DNA of 64,000 nucleotides, taken from contig JACRJB010000031.1 of the NCBI GenBank assembly GCA_016215605.1, positions 1 to 64,000 of the forward strand, given 5' to 3'. This document shows, in pieces, positions 1-8,604 of this stretch (the first letter of the stretch is position 1; every line of letters begins with the position of its first letter). Source of the DNA: Rhodopseudomonas palustris (GTDB lineage: Bacteria; Pseudomonadota; Alphaproteobacteria; Rhizobiales; Xanthobacteraceae). Position numbers and translations under genes: made by a program. The notes under the pieces were generated by a model. It saw only the letters and a program-made list of their open reading frames with translations, searched no databases and was not told the DNA's origin.

Positions 1-129
1 GACCTTCAGGCAGTCGCCGCAGCACTCAACGCCAGACCGCGAAAAACCCTCGGCTGGAAGACACCCGCGGAAGCCCTCGACGAGGTCATTCGCGTCAGCC
101 ATAGAGAGAGTGTTGCGACGACCGGTTGA
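1..129 (+). CDS. IS30-family transposase, C-terminal fragment (cut by window edge)
   Basis: The window opens inside a reading frame that runs to a TGA at 127-129. It encodes 42 residues with the RPRKTLGWKTPAEAL motif, which is the conserved C-terminal end of IS30-type DDE transposases. The N-terminus and catalytic core lie outside the window, so intactness cannot be judged. The short tail ending SVATTG is common in this family. The element presumably ends shortly downstream, but I could not identify its terminal inverted repeat from one end only. Family assignment rests on this one motif and is fairly secure. Confidence 0.75.
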   Translation, partial: DLQAVAAALNARPRKTLGWKTPAEALDEVIRVSHRESVATTG

Positions 130-421
130 ATCCGCCCTGGATCACCCCGCTTTCGCCGGGGATGGCGGCTTACTTTGAGGCAACACGCGCGACGTCTTGG
201 GCGCCGCGCTTCGCCTCGTGGCATCGCGCGTCGTCACCTCATCCATCATGCGGGGCTCGACCAGTCCGCGCGTTGACTCGCTTCGCGCGATCAAAGCAGC
301 CGTGCAGTTCCACCCGGCCGCGATGCGGCCGCAGTTCCTTCACGCTCAATTCAGGGCGACGCAACGAAGCTGTGAGCAAGCCGTTAGACCAGGCTTCAAT
401 CACAGTCCAAGGAGATCCCCC
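130..421. other. Intergenic region after the transposase; no gene seen
   Basis: These 292 bases follow the transposase stop and precede a small secreted-protein gene. Both-strand reading frames here lack recognisable motifs and plausible ribosome-binding sites. The insertion sequence's right end and the promoter of the next gene should lie here, but neither can be delimited without the other IS end. Confidence 0.4.
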
Positions 422-673
422 ATGAAAAAGCTTGCCCTCGGAATCGCCGCCGCCGTCGTGCTCGGCCTCGGCGCGTTCAGCGCGCCCGCCTCCGCGGCGA
501 CGTCCGCGCCGGCTGCGTCGACCACCGCGGCGCCGATGACCGACGTGTCTTCGCAGCGCTACGTGTCGCGCCGCACCGTCGTCCGCCACGGTCCGCGCTG
601 CACCGTGCGCAAGGTCGTGCGCCGCGGGCCGATGGGCCGCCGCGTGGTCAGCACCACGCGCGTCTGTCGCTAA
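422..673 (+). CDS. Small secreted basic protein, function unknown
   Basis: The product is 83 residues with a clear Sec signal peptide: MKK, a hydrophobic core, then ASA-type cleavage near residue 26. The mature part is Ala/Thr-rich, then strongly basic with repeated Arg-Arg/Val patterns and two cysteines (in RCTV and at the C-terminal RVCR). The start is set by AAGGAG at 409-414, eight bases upstream of the ATG. Longer upstream starts in this frame lack a ribosome-binding site. Small basic exported proteins of this kind are common in Bradyrhizobiaceae, but I know no function. The two cysteines could form a disulfide in the periplasm. The gene stands alone between the IS remnant and a convergent gene. 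Confidence 0.75.
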   Translation: MKKLALGIAAAVVLGLGAFSAPASAATSAPAASTTAAPMTDVSSQRYVSRRTVVRHGPRCTVRKVVRRGPMGRRVVSTTRVCR

Positions 674-726
674 CTGACGACCCGGCGGCGGAGCGACTGC
701 TTCGCCGCCACCCTACTCTGCCGACA

Positions 727-1038
727 CTACTCGTCGTCGATCTCGCGGAATTGCGGCTGCGGCTGCACCTGGCGCCGCACGGTGCGGACCGGCGCGCGCT
801 GCTCCTGCGGCGGGTTGAACACCACGTAGCAGGCCGGGCTGAGCCGCGGACCGGCGTCTCGCAGGCAAGTCTCGATCCGCGATGCGTCGGGAATGAACTG
901 GCTGCAGAGCCGGAACGCGTCGGGCGTGCAGGCTTCGCGCTGCGCTTCCGATCCCCGCTCCTGAGCCAGAGCCGCGCCGCTGCCGAGCAGCGAGGTCAAC
1001 GTCAACGCCATAACGCCGGTCGTGAGTCGTGAGGGCAT
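727..1038 (-). CDS. Small secreted cysteine-rich protein
   Basis: The start at 1038 is chosen because GGAGG lies seven bases upstream; a longer frame to 1065 lacks this. The 103-residue product has a signal peptide (MPSRLTTGVMALTLTSLLGS, cleavage near ALAQ). Its mature domain has four cysteines in the order C..D.FRLC, CL and C, spaced like cysteine-rich repeat domains. The tail is Gln/Arg-rich. Similar short periplasmic proteins with the pattern C-x-D-x-x-RLC-PD-I-x-CL are widespread in Bradyrhizobium relatives and are annotated only as hypothetical or cysteine-rich repeat proteins. It is convergent with the preceding gene. No function can be assigned. Confidence 0.75.
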   Translation of the reverse strand: MPSRLTTGVMALTLTSLLGSGAALAQERGSEAQREACTPDAFRLCSQFIPDASRIETCLRDAGPRLSPACYVVFNPPQEQRAPVRTVRRQVQPQPQFREIDDE

Positions 1039-1214
1039 GGTCGATCCTCCGATGAGAACGACCAATCATCGCGGGTGCCAACTGGTTCCGGCCGAGATCC
1101 TTCACATTGTGAATCGACGATTGCGGCGAGCCTCACCCGCGATCCAAGCCGCTGCGGCGCAACCGCGCCGCGAGCGATATGGTCAATGAAGGGTTGACGA
1201 TCCGCGGGCGCGGA

Positions 1215-2405
1215 TCAGGTCATGCTGCCGACGACGACGAGGCGCTTGACCTCGCCGCGTTTGAACGCCTGCAGGAAGGCGTTGTAGTCCTTGAACGAGA
1301 CGCAGCCGTTGGAATCGCCGCGCGGTCCGAGCATGTAGGTGTGCGCCAACAGGCCGGTGCGACCGTGGATCATGTCCTCGCCGCCGACCGGCGTCAGGCG
1401 GATCGCGGCGACGCCGTGGAACAGCGCTTCGCGCATCTTGAGGTCGTAGATGTGCGGCGGGGTGGCGCCGTGCATCCGGACGTTGACGTGGCGCGGATCG
1501 TCCATCTTCGGGCCGAGGCCGGAATGCGCCTCGAGCTTGCTGCCGTCCGGCATGTACACGGTCTTGGCGGTGATGTCGTAGACCGCGGTGTAGCGGTCGT
1601 CGTCGGACGGGCTGAACGCCGGGTCGCGCGCTTCGCCGGTCGAGGTGACGCCGGCGTCGGCGGAGGCGTAGGCCAGCGCCGGGGCGTCGGGCTTGCCGAA
1701 CAGCTTGTCGAAGAAGCTCGACTTGCTCTCGGACTTCGCCGCCATCAGCGCCGCCTTGGCGCGGGCGACCAGGGCTTCCTGGCTGAAGGGATTGCGGGTC
1801 GGGCCCGGCGCAACGCGCGATGCGGTGGTTTTGCTCCGCTCCGGCGGCAGCGGCGCGATCATCGCCAGCTTCACCGGCTGCGGCGCCGGGGCGACCGTCG
1901 GCTTGCCGGCGGCATCGGCCCTGACGACATCCGCCTTGGCGACGTCGGCGCGGGCTTCGGCGGGCTCGGCAGAATTATTTTGCGCCGGCCTGAACCTGTC
2001 GGGCTCGAAACCGAACGAATAATTGGCGTCGAGCAGGGCGTAATAGCGGTGACCGGATTTCGCCTGCGGCGCCGCGGCATTGGCGGCCTGCACGCTGGCG
2101 GTGACCGGGACGTCGCCCGGGTCGGCCGAGGCGACCTGCACGCCGCCCTTGCGGGCCATCGCGTTTTTCAGCGCGAGATGGGCCATCAGCTTCGGCGCAT
2201 TGGCCGCGGCGGCGGCCAGCGGCTCGAAGCGCGCGGCGAAATTGGGCCGGTCCCTGCCGGGGCCTTGCCGGCTGGCGGGCTCGTCGCCCCACACGCCGAC
2301 GCTGGGATAGATGCTCGCGCCGACGGTGTTGGCATACACCGTCCAGACACAGCCGATGACCGGCAGCGCGATTGCGATCGCGCCGAGCGATTTACGAAAA
2401 CCCAT
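1215..2405 (-). CDS. DUF2778 (Tlde1-like / L,D-transpeptidase-like) envelope protein
   Basis: The 396-residue protein has an N-terminal membrane anchor or uncleaved signal (residues about 8-28), a long low-complexity Ala/Pro/Lys linker, and a C-terminal domain from about residue 250. That domain carries HGRTG (H347), a second His (H355) and SNGCVSF (C368). This His...Ser-x-Gly-Cys arrangement is typical of DUF2778 and YkuD-like L,D-transpeptidase folds that act on peptidoglycan stem peptides. Some DUF2778 proteins are T6SS effectors (Tlde1), but no T6SS gene or immunity gene is adjacent, so a resident cell-wall enzyme is the safer reading. The start at 2405 gives the cleanest anchor; an alternative ATG at 2459 would add 18 residues. 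Neither has a strong ribosome-binding site. Confidence 0.75.
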   Translation of the reverse strand: MGFRKSLGAIAIALPVIGCVWTVYANTVGASIYPSVGVWGDEPASRQGPGRDRPNFAARFEPLAAAAANAPKLMAHLALKNAMARKGGVQVASADPGDVPVTASVQAANAAAPQAKSGHRYYALLDANYSFGFEPDRFRPAQNNSAEPAEARADVAKADVVRADAAGKPTVAPAPQPVKLAMIAPLPPERSKTTASRVAPGPTRNPFSQEALVARAKAALMAAKSESKSSFFDKLFGKPDAPALAYASADAGVTSTGEARDPAFSPSDDDRYTAVYDITAKTVYMPDGSKLEAHSGLGPKMDDPRHVNVRMHGATPPHIYDLKMREALFHGVAAIRLTPVGGEDMIHGRTGLLAHTYMLGPRGDSNGCVSFKDYNAFLQAFKRGEVKRLVVVGSMT

Positions 2406-3018
2406 ATAGCGGGCCCCACGGTGGTTGGGCAGAGTACGCGCCCCGGTACCGACACTCATTCGCCTAGCATCCAGACTTGCCCCATTGCCGGCGGTGCTTC
2501 AACCCAAAATCCGCATAAGCATGTGGCAGAAGAGAGGAGCGCGATTAAGGCGGGTTTTAGTTAAATGCCGCTTAAGCGGCTCGAAACCGGACCTTGCGCC
2601 GGGATGGTTAACGACTGGTTAGCGCCGCTAAATCGTGAATAGAGCAATAAGTTCAATATCTTGCATGGCCACTGAGGCGCGGAAGGTATCCGGATGACCC
2701 TCTGTTGGTCCCGCCAGCCGCTCTCCCCCGTAGTCTGACGAGGCGGCCTGACCGCCTTGTCCTCCCGAAAAAATCGCCCGCCGACCCGGCTCGGGGGCGC
2801 CGGACGCGCCCGGCCGGGCCGACTCAGCTGTAGTCGAGCTTCTGGTACCCGTCGGTTCCCCGCCCCTCCGGGGTGGTGTCCAGAATGGTCCACAGCGAGT
2901 GTCGGCTTGTCGCCAAACAGCCCGGCGAATTCGGTTGCCGCCGCCCTCCGCCGCGAACGCCAAGGCCTCAGCGGCGCGATCCGGCAGCGCGAGCCAAAGA
3001 CGCGCACGCCCGCCGCGA
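2406..3018. other. Intergenic region upstream of cowN; no gene seen
   Basis: About 610 bases separate the DUF2778 gene from the cowN promoter. Reading frames crossing it on both strands have no motifs or ribosome-binding sites and look like GC-driven chance frames. The left end should hold the promoter of the minus-strand gene. The right end should hold activator sites for the sigma-54 promoter at 3019, but no TGT-N10-ACA NifA site was found by eye. One TGT-N12-ACA near 2877-2894 has non-canonical spacing. Confidence 0.4.
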
Positions 3019-3034
3019 TGGCATGTCGCTTGCC
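3019..3034 (+). promoter_or_regulatory. Sigma-54 (-24/-12) promoter of cowN
   Basis: The sequence TGGCATGTCGCTTGCC matches the sigma-54 consensus TGGCACG-N4-TTGCW, with the invariant GG (3020-3021) and GC (3032-3033) separated by exactly ten bases. Transcription would start near 3045, about 24 bases before the cowN ATG. This fits the known NifA/RpoN control of nitrogen-fixation genes. Confidence 0.8.
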
Positions 3035-3068
3035 TCCCCGTCGCACAAGTCCGGTTTTGGAGTTTGGA

Positions 3069-3347
3069 ATGTCGGGTTCGTTCGATCGCTATGTCAGCTT
3101 CAAGAATTCCAATTGGGAGGTTCGTTCGGAACGCGTGATGGCGCGATTGCAGAAGCACATCGACGCCGCGGAAAATCCGTTCTGGGCGTATTTCGCCCAG
3201 AAGCGCACCGAGCTGCGCGACAAGCAGGGTCTCGACGATCTACGCGTGCTGCACAACTATCTGCCGACGCTGCGCGAGCTGCTCGAGGACAATGGCGATC
3301 TCGAAACGCTCGCGATGCTGGAAGAGCTCGAAGTCACCCTGATGTGA
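3069..3347 (+). CDS. cowN: N2-fixation sustaining protein CowN
   Basis: The 92-residue product matches the small acidic CowN family. It has DRYVSFKN near the N-terminus, the central [11 protein letters not shown] segment, [13 protein letters not shown] and an LAMLEELE tail, with family-typical length. CowN is known to let diazotrophs keep fixing N2 in the presence of carbon monoxide by protecting nitrogenase. The ATG is chosen because it starts the conserved block and lies just downstream of a well-formed sigma-54 promoter (3019-3034). A longer upstream frame would swallow that promoter. The gene is monocistronic and convergent with the dehydratase gene, 12 bases away. No nif structural genes are in the window, so it acts in trans with a nif cluster elsewhere. 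Confidence 0.9.
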   Translation: MSGSFDRYVSFKNSNWEVRSERVMARLQKHIDAAENPFWAYFAQKRTELRDKQGLDDLRVLHNYLPTLRELLEDNGDLETLAMLEELEVTLM

Positions 3348-3359
3348 GCGCGCGGCGCT

Positions 3360-5069
3360 TCAGCGTTCGCTGCGCCCCGCCGCAGTGAGAAAATCGAAGT
3401 CGCAGCCTTCGTCCGCCTGCAGGATGGTGTCGTGAAACAGCTGCGCATAGCCGCGCGGCGGCCGCGCCGACGCCGACGACGACAGCGCGGCGCGGCGTCG
3501 CGACAGCTCGGCATCGTCGACCAGCAGATCGATCCGGCGCGCGGCGACGTCGAGCCTGATCATGTCGCCGGTCTCGACCAAAGCGAGCGGTCCGCCGTCG
3601 GCGCTTTCCGGGGTGATGTGCAGCACGATGGTGCCGAACGCAGTGCCGCTCATCCGCGCGTCGGAGATCCGCACCATGTCCTTCACCCCTGCCCGCGCCA
3701 GCTTCAGCGGGATCGGCAGATAGCCGGCTTCCGGCATGCCCGGCGCGCCGCGCGGGCCTGCATTGCGCAGCACCAGCACGTCGTCCGCCGCCACGTCGAG
3801 ATCGGGATCGTCGATCCGCAGCGTCATGTCCTCGACCGAGTCGAAGACAACGGCGCGGCCGGTGTGCTGCATCAGCTGCGGCGACGCGGCGGCGTGTTTG
3901 ATCACCGCGCCACGCGGCGCCAGATTGCCGGTGAGACACGCAATGCCGCCTTCGCGGCGGATCGGATTGTCGCGCGAGCGGATCACGTCCTGCCCCGGCA
4001 CGTGTTCGGCCCGGGCGACGACGTCGCGCAGCGCCGCGCCGGTGATCGTCCTGGCATCGAGGTCGATCAGCTCGCCGAGCTGCGCCATCAGCTTCGGCAC
4101 GCCGCCGGCATGGTGGAAGTGCTCCATGTAGTGCGCACCCGACGGCTTGAGATCGACCAGCACCGGCACCTCGCGGCCGATCCGGTCGAACGCGTCGAGA
4201 TCGATCGCGTGCGGGACGCGGCCGGCGATCGCGGTGAGATGGATCAGCCCGTTGGTCGACCCGCCGATCGCCTGCAGCACCACCTGCGCGTTGCGGAACG
4301 CGGCAGGCGTGAGGAGCTCGCTCGGCTTCGGCCCTTTCGCCCTGGCCATCGCGGCCACGACGCGGCCGCTCTCCTCCGCCGAGCGAAACCGCTCGGCATG
4401 CGGCGCCGGAATCGTCGCACTCATCGGCAGCGACAGGCCCATCGCTTCGGTGATGCAAGCCATCGTCGAGGCGGTGCCCATCACCATGCAGGTGCCGACC
4501 GACGGCGCGAGACGGCCGTTGACCGCCTCGATCTCCACCTCGTCGATCTCGCCGGCGCGGTGCTTGCCCCACAGCCGCCGACAATCGGTGCAGGCCCCTA
4601 ACACTTCGCCCTTGTGATGGCCGACCACCATCGGCCCGACCGGAATCACCACGGTCGGCAGATCGGCCGAGACCGCGGCCATGATCTGCGCCGGCAGCGT
4701 CTTGTCGCAGCCGCCGATCACCACCACCGCATCCATCGGCTGGGCGCGGATCATCTCCTCGGTGTCCATCGCCATCAGATTGCGCAGATACATCGAGGTC
4801 GGATGCGCGAAACTCTCGGCGATCGAAATGGTCGGAAACACCATCGGCATCGCGCCGGCCAGCATCACGCCGCGCTTCACCGCCTCGATGATCTGCGGCA
4901 CGTTGCCGTGGCAGGGATTGTAGTCGCTGTGGGTGTTGGTGATGCCGACGATCGGCCGTTCCAGCGCGTCGTCGGAATAGCCCATCGCCTTGATGAAGGC
5001 CTTGCGCAGGAACAGCGAGAATCCGGCGTCGCCGTAAGAGGTCAATCCCTTGCGCAGTCCGTCGGCCAT
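3360..5069 (-). CDS. IlvD/Edd-family dehydratase (dihydroxy-acid or sugar-acid dehydratase)
   Basis: The 569-residue protein is full length for the IlvD/Edd Fe-S dehydratase family. Visible landmarks are NPCHGN early on, GGCDKTLPA in the middle of the N-terminal half, GACTDCRRLW, GGSTNGLIHLTAIA and the C-terminal RMSGTAFG..HITPES. The three cysteine motifs supply the iron-sulfur cluster ligands. Members dehydrate 2,3-dihydroxy acids (branched-chain amino-acid synthesis) or aldonic acids such as arabinonate or xylonate. The GACTDCRRLW stretch and the lack of ilv neighbours make a sugar-acid dehydratase plausible, but substrate is inference. The start at 5069 begins MADGLRKGL; a longer frame to 5114 adds residues unlike the family. 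Confidence 0.85.
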   Translation of the reverse strand: MADGLRKGLTSYGDAGFSLFLRKAFIKAMGYSDDALERPIVGITNTHSDYNPCHGNVPQIIEAVKRGVMLAGAMPMVFPTISIAESFAHPTSMYLRNLMAMDTEEMIRAQPMDAVVVIGGCDKTLPAQIMAAVSADLPTVVIPVGPMVVGHHKGEVLGACTDCRRLWGKHRAGEIDEVEIEAVNGRLAPSVGTCMVMGTASTMACITEAMGLSLPMSATIPAPHAERFRSAEESGRVVAAMARAKGPKPSELLTPAAFRNAQVVLQAIGGSTNGLIHLTAIAGRVPHAIDLDAFDRIGREVPVLVDLKPSGAHYMEHFHHAGGVPKLMAQLGELIDLDARTITGAALRDVVARAEHVPGQDVIRSRDNPIRREGGIACLTGNLAPRGAVIKHAAASPQLMQHTGRAVVFDSVEDMTLRIDDPDLDVAADDVLVLRNAGPRGAPGMPEAGYLPIPLKLARAGVKDMVRISDARMSGTAFGTIVLHITPESADGGPLALVETGDMIRLDVAARRIDLLVDDAELSRRRAALSSSASARPPRGYAQLFHDTILQADEGCDFDFLTAAGRSER

Positions 5070-5171
5070 GCTGTTATCCCGTGCTCGTCCCTGCGCAGTT
5101 ACGAGCGCCCGCATTTCGCTGTCAATCGGCAGAGTGCCGGCGATGGCGCTGAAACCGCGTCAGGTGCCGAT

Positions 5172-6413
<1,242 letters not shown>

Positions 6414-6620
6414 CTGGTCGTCATCCGTCGCGTCATTCCAAACTCGCTCGCATTCAGAGCGAGACAATGTAGGGAATCTTCTGAACGTAGACGAAATGCC
6501 GATCGGCGTATTGCGGCTATTCTGAATCAGGCGTTAAGGGCGACGACCAAAAGCCGGTGAACTCGCCGCGCCCCGTCGCTGCAGTTCCAGGCCGACGTGA
6601 CGCGTCGGCCGACCGCAATA

Positions 6621-6725
6621 TCAGGTGATGATTTTCGCCACCAGCAGCGCGACGAAGATCGCCGCACCGCTGCAGGCGATCGTCAGGAACTGTCGTCGGT
6701 AGTCGCCGGAAATCGGGGTATTCAT
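6621..6725 (-). CDS. Candidate 34-residue single-pass membrane peptide
   Basis: This short minus-strand frame begins ATG at 6725 and ends TGA at 6621-6623. The peptide starts MNTPISGDYRR and continues as one hydrophobic helix (FLTIACSGAAIFVALLVAKI). The positive-inside pattern is sensible: Arg-Arg before the helix and a single Lys near its end. No clear Shine-Dalgarno is visible upstream. The frame lies in an otherwise empty 500-base gap between the diguanylate cyclase and aldehyde dehydrogenase genes. Small membrane proteins of this shape are often missed. I cannot assign a function, and chance occurrence is possible. Confidence 0.35.
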   Translation of the reverse strand: MNTPISGDYRRQFLTIACSGAAIFVALLVAKIIT

Positions 6726-6861
6726 CGGGCCGCGGGTCCATCGAACGGCGCGCGTCCCGGAATGAAACGCCGCGCACGACTTCTACCGGCGCCCCGATGC
6801 AGCATCTACTTCGGACGACTACCAAGACCGACGGAACCGATTCACCGAGCCGGGTAGACGA

Positions 6862-6897
6862 CACACAAACGCCGGAATGGCGAAACCATCCCGGCGT
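6862..6897 (-). terminator. Rho-independent terminator of the aldehyde dehydrogenase gene
   Basis: A 12-bp stem (6869-6880 with 6886-6897) encloses a 5-base loop. The single A/C mismatch seen on the plus strand becomes a G-U pair in the minus-strand transcript. The stem is followed in that transcript by TTTGTGTGT. It lies 29 bases after the minus-strand stop at 6926. Confidence 0.8.
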
Positions 6898-6925
6898 CGA
6901 TGCAGATCGAACAATCGGCGCGGCG

Positions 6926-8356
6926 TTAGGCGGCGTTGAAGCCGGCGATCGCCTTGACCTCGAGATATTCCTCGAGACCGAACTTGCCCCACTCGCGGCC
7001 GTTGCCGGATTGCTTGTAGCCGCCGAACGGCGCAGTGCGTTCGTTCGGCACGCCCTGCAGATTGACGTTGCCGGCGCGGATCTGGCGGCCGACCTTGCGG
7101 GCGCGTTCGACCGAACCGGCCGAGACGTAGCCGGCCAGACCATAGGGCGTGTCGTTGGCGAGCTTCACCGCCTCGTCCTCGTCCTTGGCGCCCATGATCA
7201 CCAGCACCGGCCCGAAGATCTCTTCGCGCGCGATGGTCATGTTGTCGGTGACGTCAGCGAACACGGTCGGACGGACGTAGAAGCCCTTGTTGACGCCTTC
7301 CGGCAGGCCCGGACCGCCGGCGACCAGGGTCGCGCCCTCTTCGATGCCCTTGTTGATCAGCGACTGGATCTTGTCCCATTGGCCGCGATTGACCACAGGA
7401 CCGATCGTGGTGCCCTCGGCGCGCGGATCGCCCGCCTTGGTCTTCTCCGCGACGCCCTTGGCGATCGCAGCGACCTCCTTCATCTTCGACAGCGGCACGA
7501 TCATCCGGCTCGGCGCGTTGCACGACTGGCCGGAGTTGTTGAACATGTGCATCACGCCGCCGGTCACCGCCTTGGTGAGATCGGCGTCTTCCAGAATCAC
7601 GTTCGGCGACTTGCCGCCGAGTTCCTGGCTGACGCGCTTCACCGTCGGCGCCGCGCGCTTGGCGACGTCGATGCCGGCGCGAGTCGAACCGGTGAACGAG
7701 ATCATGTCGATGTCCGGATGCTCGCTCATCGCCGCGCCGACCTCCGGACCGAGGCCGTTGACGAGGTTGAACACGCCCTTCGGCACGCCGGCTTCATGCA
7801 GGATCTCGGCGAAGATCAGCGCCGAAGTCGGGGTGAACTCGGACGGCTTCAGGATCATGGTGCAGCCGGCGGCGAGCGCCGGCGCGACCTTGCAGGCGAT
7901 CTGGTTCAGCGGCCAGTTCCACGGCGTGATCATGCCGACGACGCCGATCGGCTCGCGCACGATCACCGCCGAGCCCATCGGCTCCTCGAAGTGATAATTC
8001 TTCAGCACGTCGAGCGTCGACATGATGTGGCCGAGGCCGGCGCCGGCCTGCATCTTTTCGGCCATCGGCAGCGGCGCGCCCATCTCGTCGGAGACGGCGC
8101 CGCCGATCTCCTTCATGCGCCCCTTGTAGATCGCGACGATCTTCTCGAGCAGCGCGATGCGCTCTTCGCGGCTGGTCTGGGAGAAGGTCTCGAACGCACG
8201 CTTGGCGGCAGCGACGGCCTTGTCGACGTCGGCCTTGGAGCCGAGTGCAACTTCGTACATCGCCTCTTCGGTGGCCGGATTCACCACCGGCGTCGACTTG
8301 GGAGCGACCGGATCGACCCAGGCGCCGTCGATGTAGAATTGCATGCGGTTGACCAT
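6926..8356 (-). CDS. NAD(P)-dependent aldehyde dehydrogenase
   Basis: The 476-residue product is the normal length for the ALDH superfamily. Visible motifs are TPWNWPLNQIACKVAPALAAG (cofactor domain), FTGSTRAG, the general-base loop ELGGKSPNVIL, the catalytic Cys279 in NSGQSCNAPSR, and EEIFGPVL near the C-terminus. Such enzymes oxidise aldehydes to acids; the natural aldehyde is not evident. AGAGG lies eight to nine bases upstream of the ATG at 8356, and the conserved domain starts there. A longer open frame to 8536 has no ribosome-binding site. The gene is monocistronic and ends in a strong terminator hairpin. Confidence 0.9.
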   Translation of the reverse strand: MVNRMQFYIDGAWVDPVAPKSTPVVNPATEEAMYEVALGSKADVDKAVAAAKRAFETFSQTSREERIALLEKIVAIYKGRMKEIGGAVSDEMGAPLPMAEKMQAGAGLGHIMSTLDVLKNYHFEEPMGSAVIVREPIGVVGMITPWNWPLNQIACKVAPALAAGCTMILKPSEFTPTSALIFAEILHEAGVPKGVFNLVNGLGPEVGAAMSEHPDIDMISFTGSTRAGIDVAKRAAPTVKRVSQELGGKSPNVILEDADLTKAVTGGVMHMFNNSGQSCNAPSRMIVPLSKMKEVAAIAKGVAEKTKAGDPRAEGTTIGPVVNRGQWDKIQSLINKGIEEGATLVAGGPGLPEGVNKGFYVRPTVFADVTDNMTIAREEIFGPVLVIMGAKDEDEAVKLANDTPYGLAGYVSAGSVERARKVGRQIRAGNVNLQGVPNERTAPFGGYKQSGNGREWGKFGLEEYLEVKAIAGFNAA

Positions 8357-8604
8357 CGTGAACCTCTTGTTTGAACGTAGCTGGAAGCTTCGTGAGGAAA
8401 GCATCGGCGGCATCGCCAACACGTCTTGGCGGCATGGCCGACCTGGAGTGAGAACGCGCCCTTTTGCAGGATGCGCATATAAAAACACCGGGCCAATCGG
8501 AGCAAGGCTCGATCGGACAATTGCGCGTGTGTGCACGCCCGAAGTCGAGGCATTCCACGAGGTGGAACGAACGGCGCAGTGGCCACGCTGCAGCGCAGCA
8601 AAGA

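Noticed and set aside
2873-2898. Possible NifA upstream site for cowN
   Set aside because: The nearest match is TGT-N12-ACA, not TGT-N10-ACA, so it was not annotated as a NifA site.
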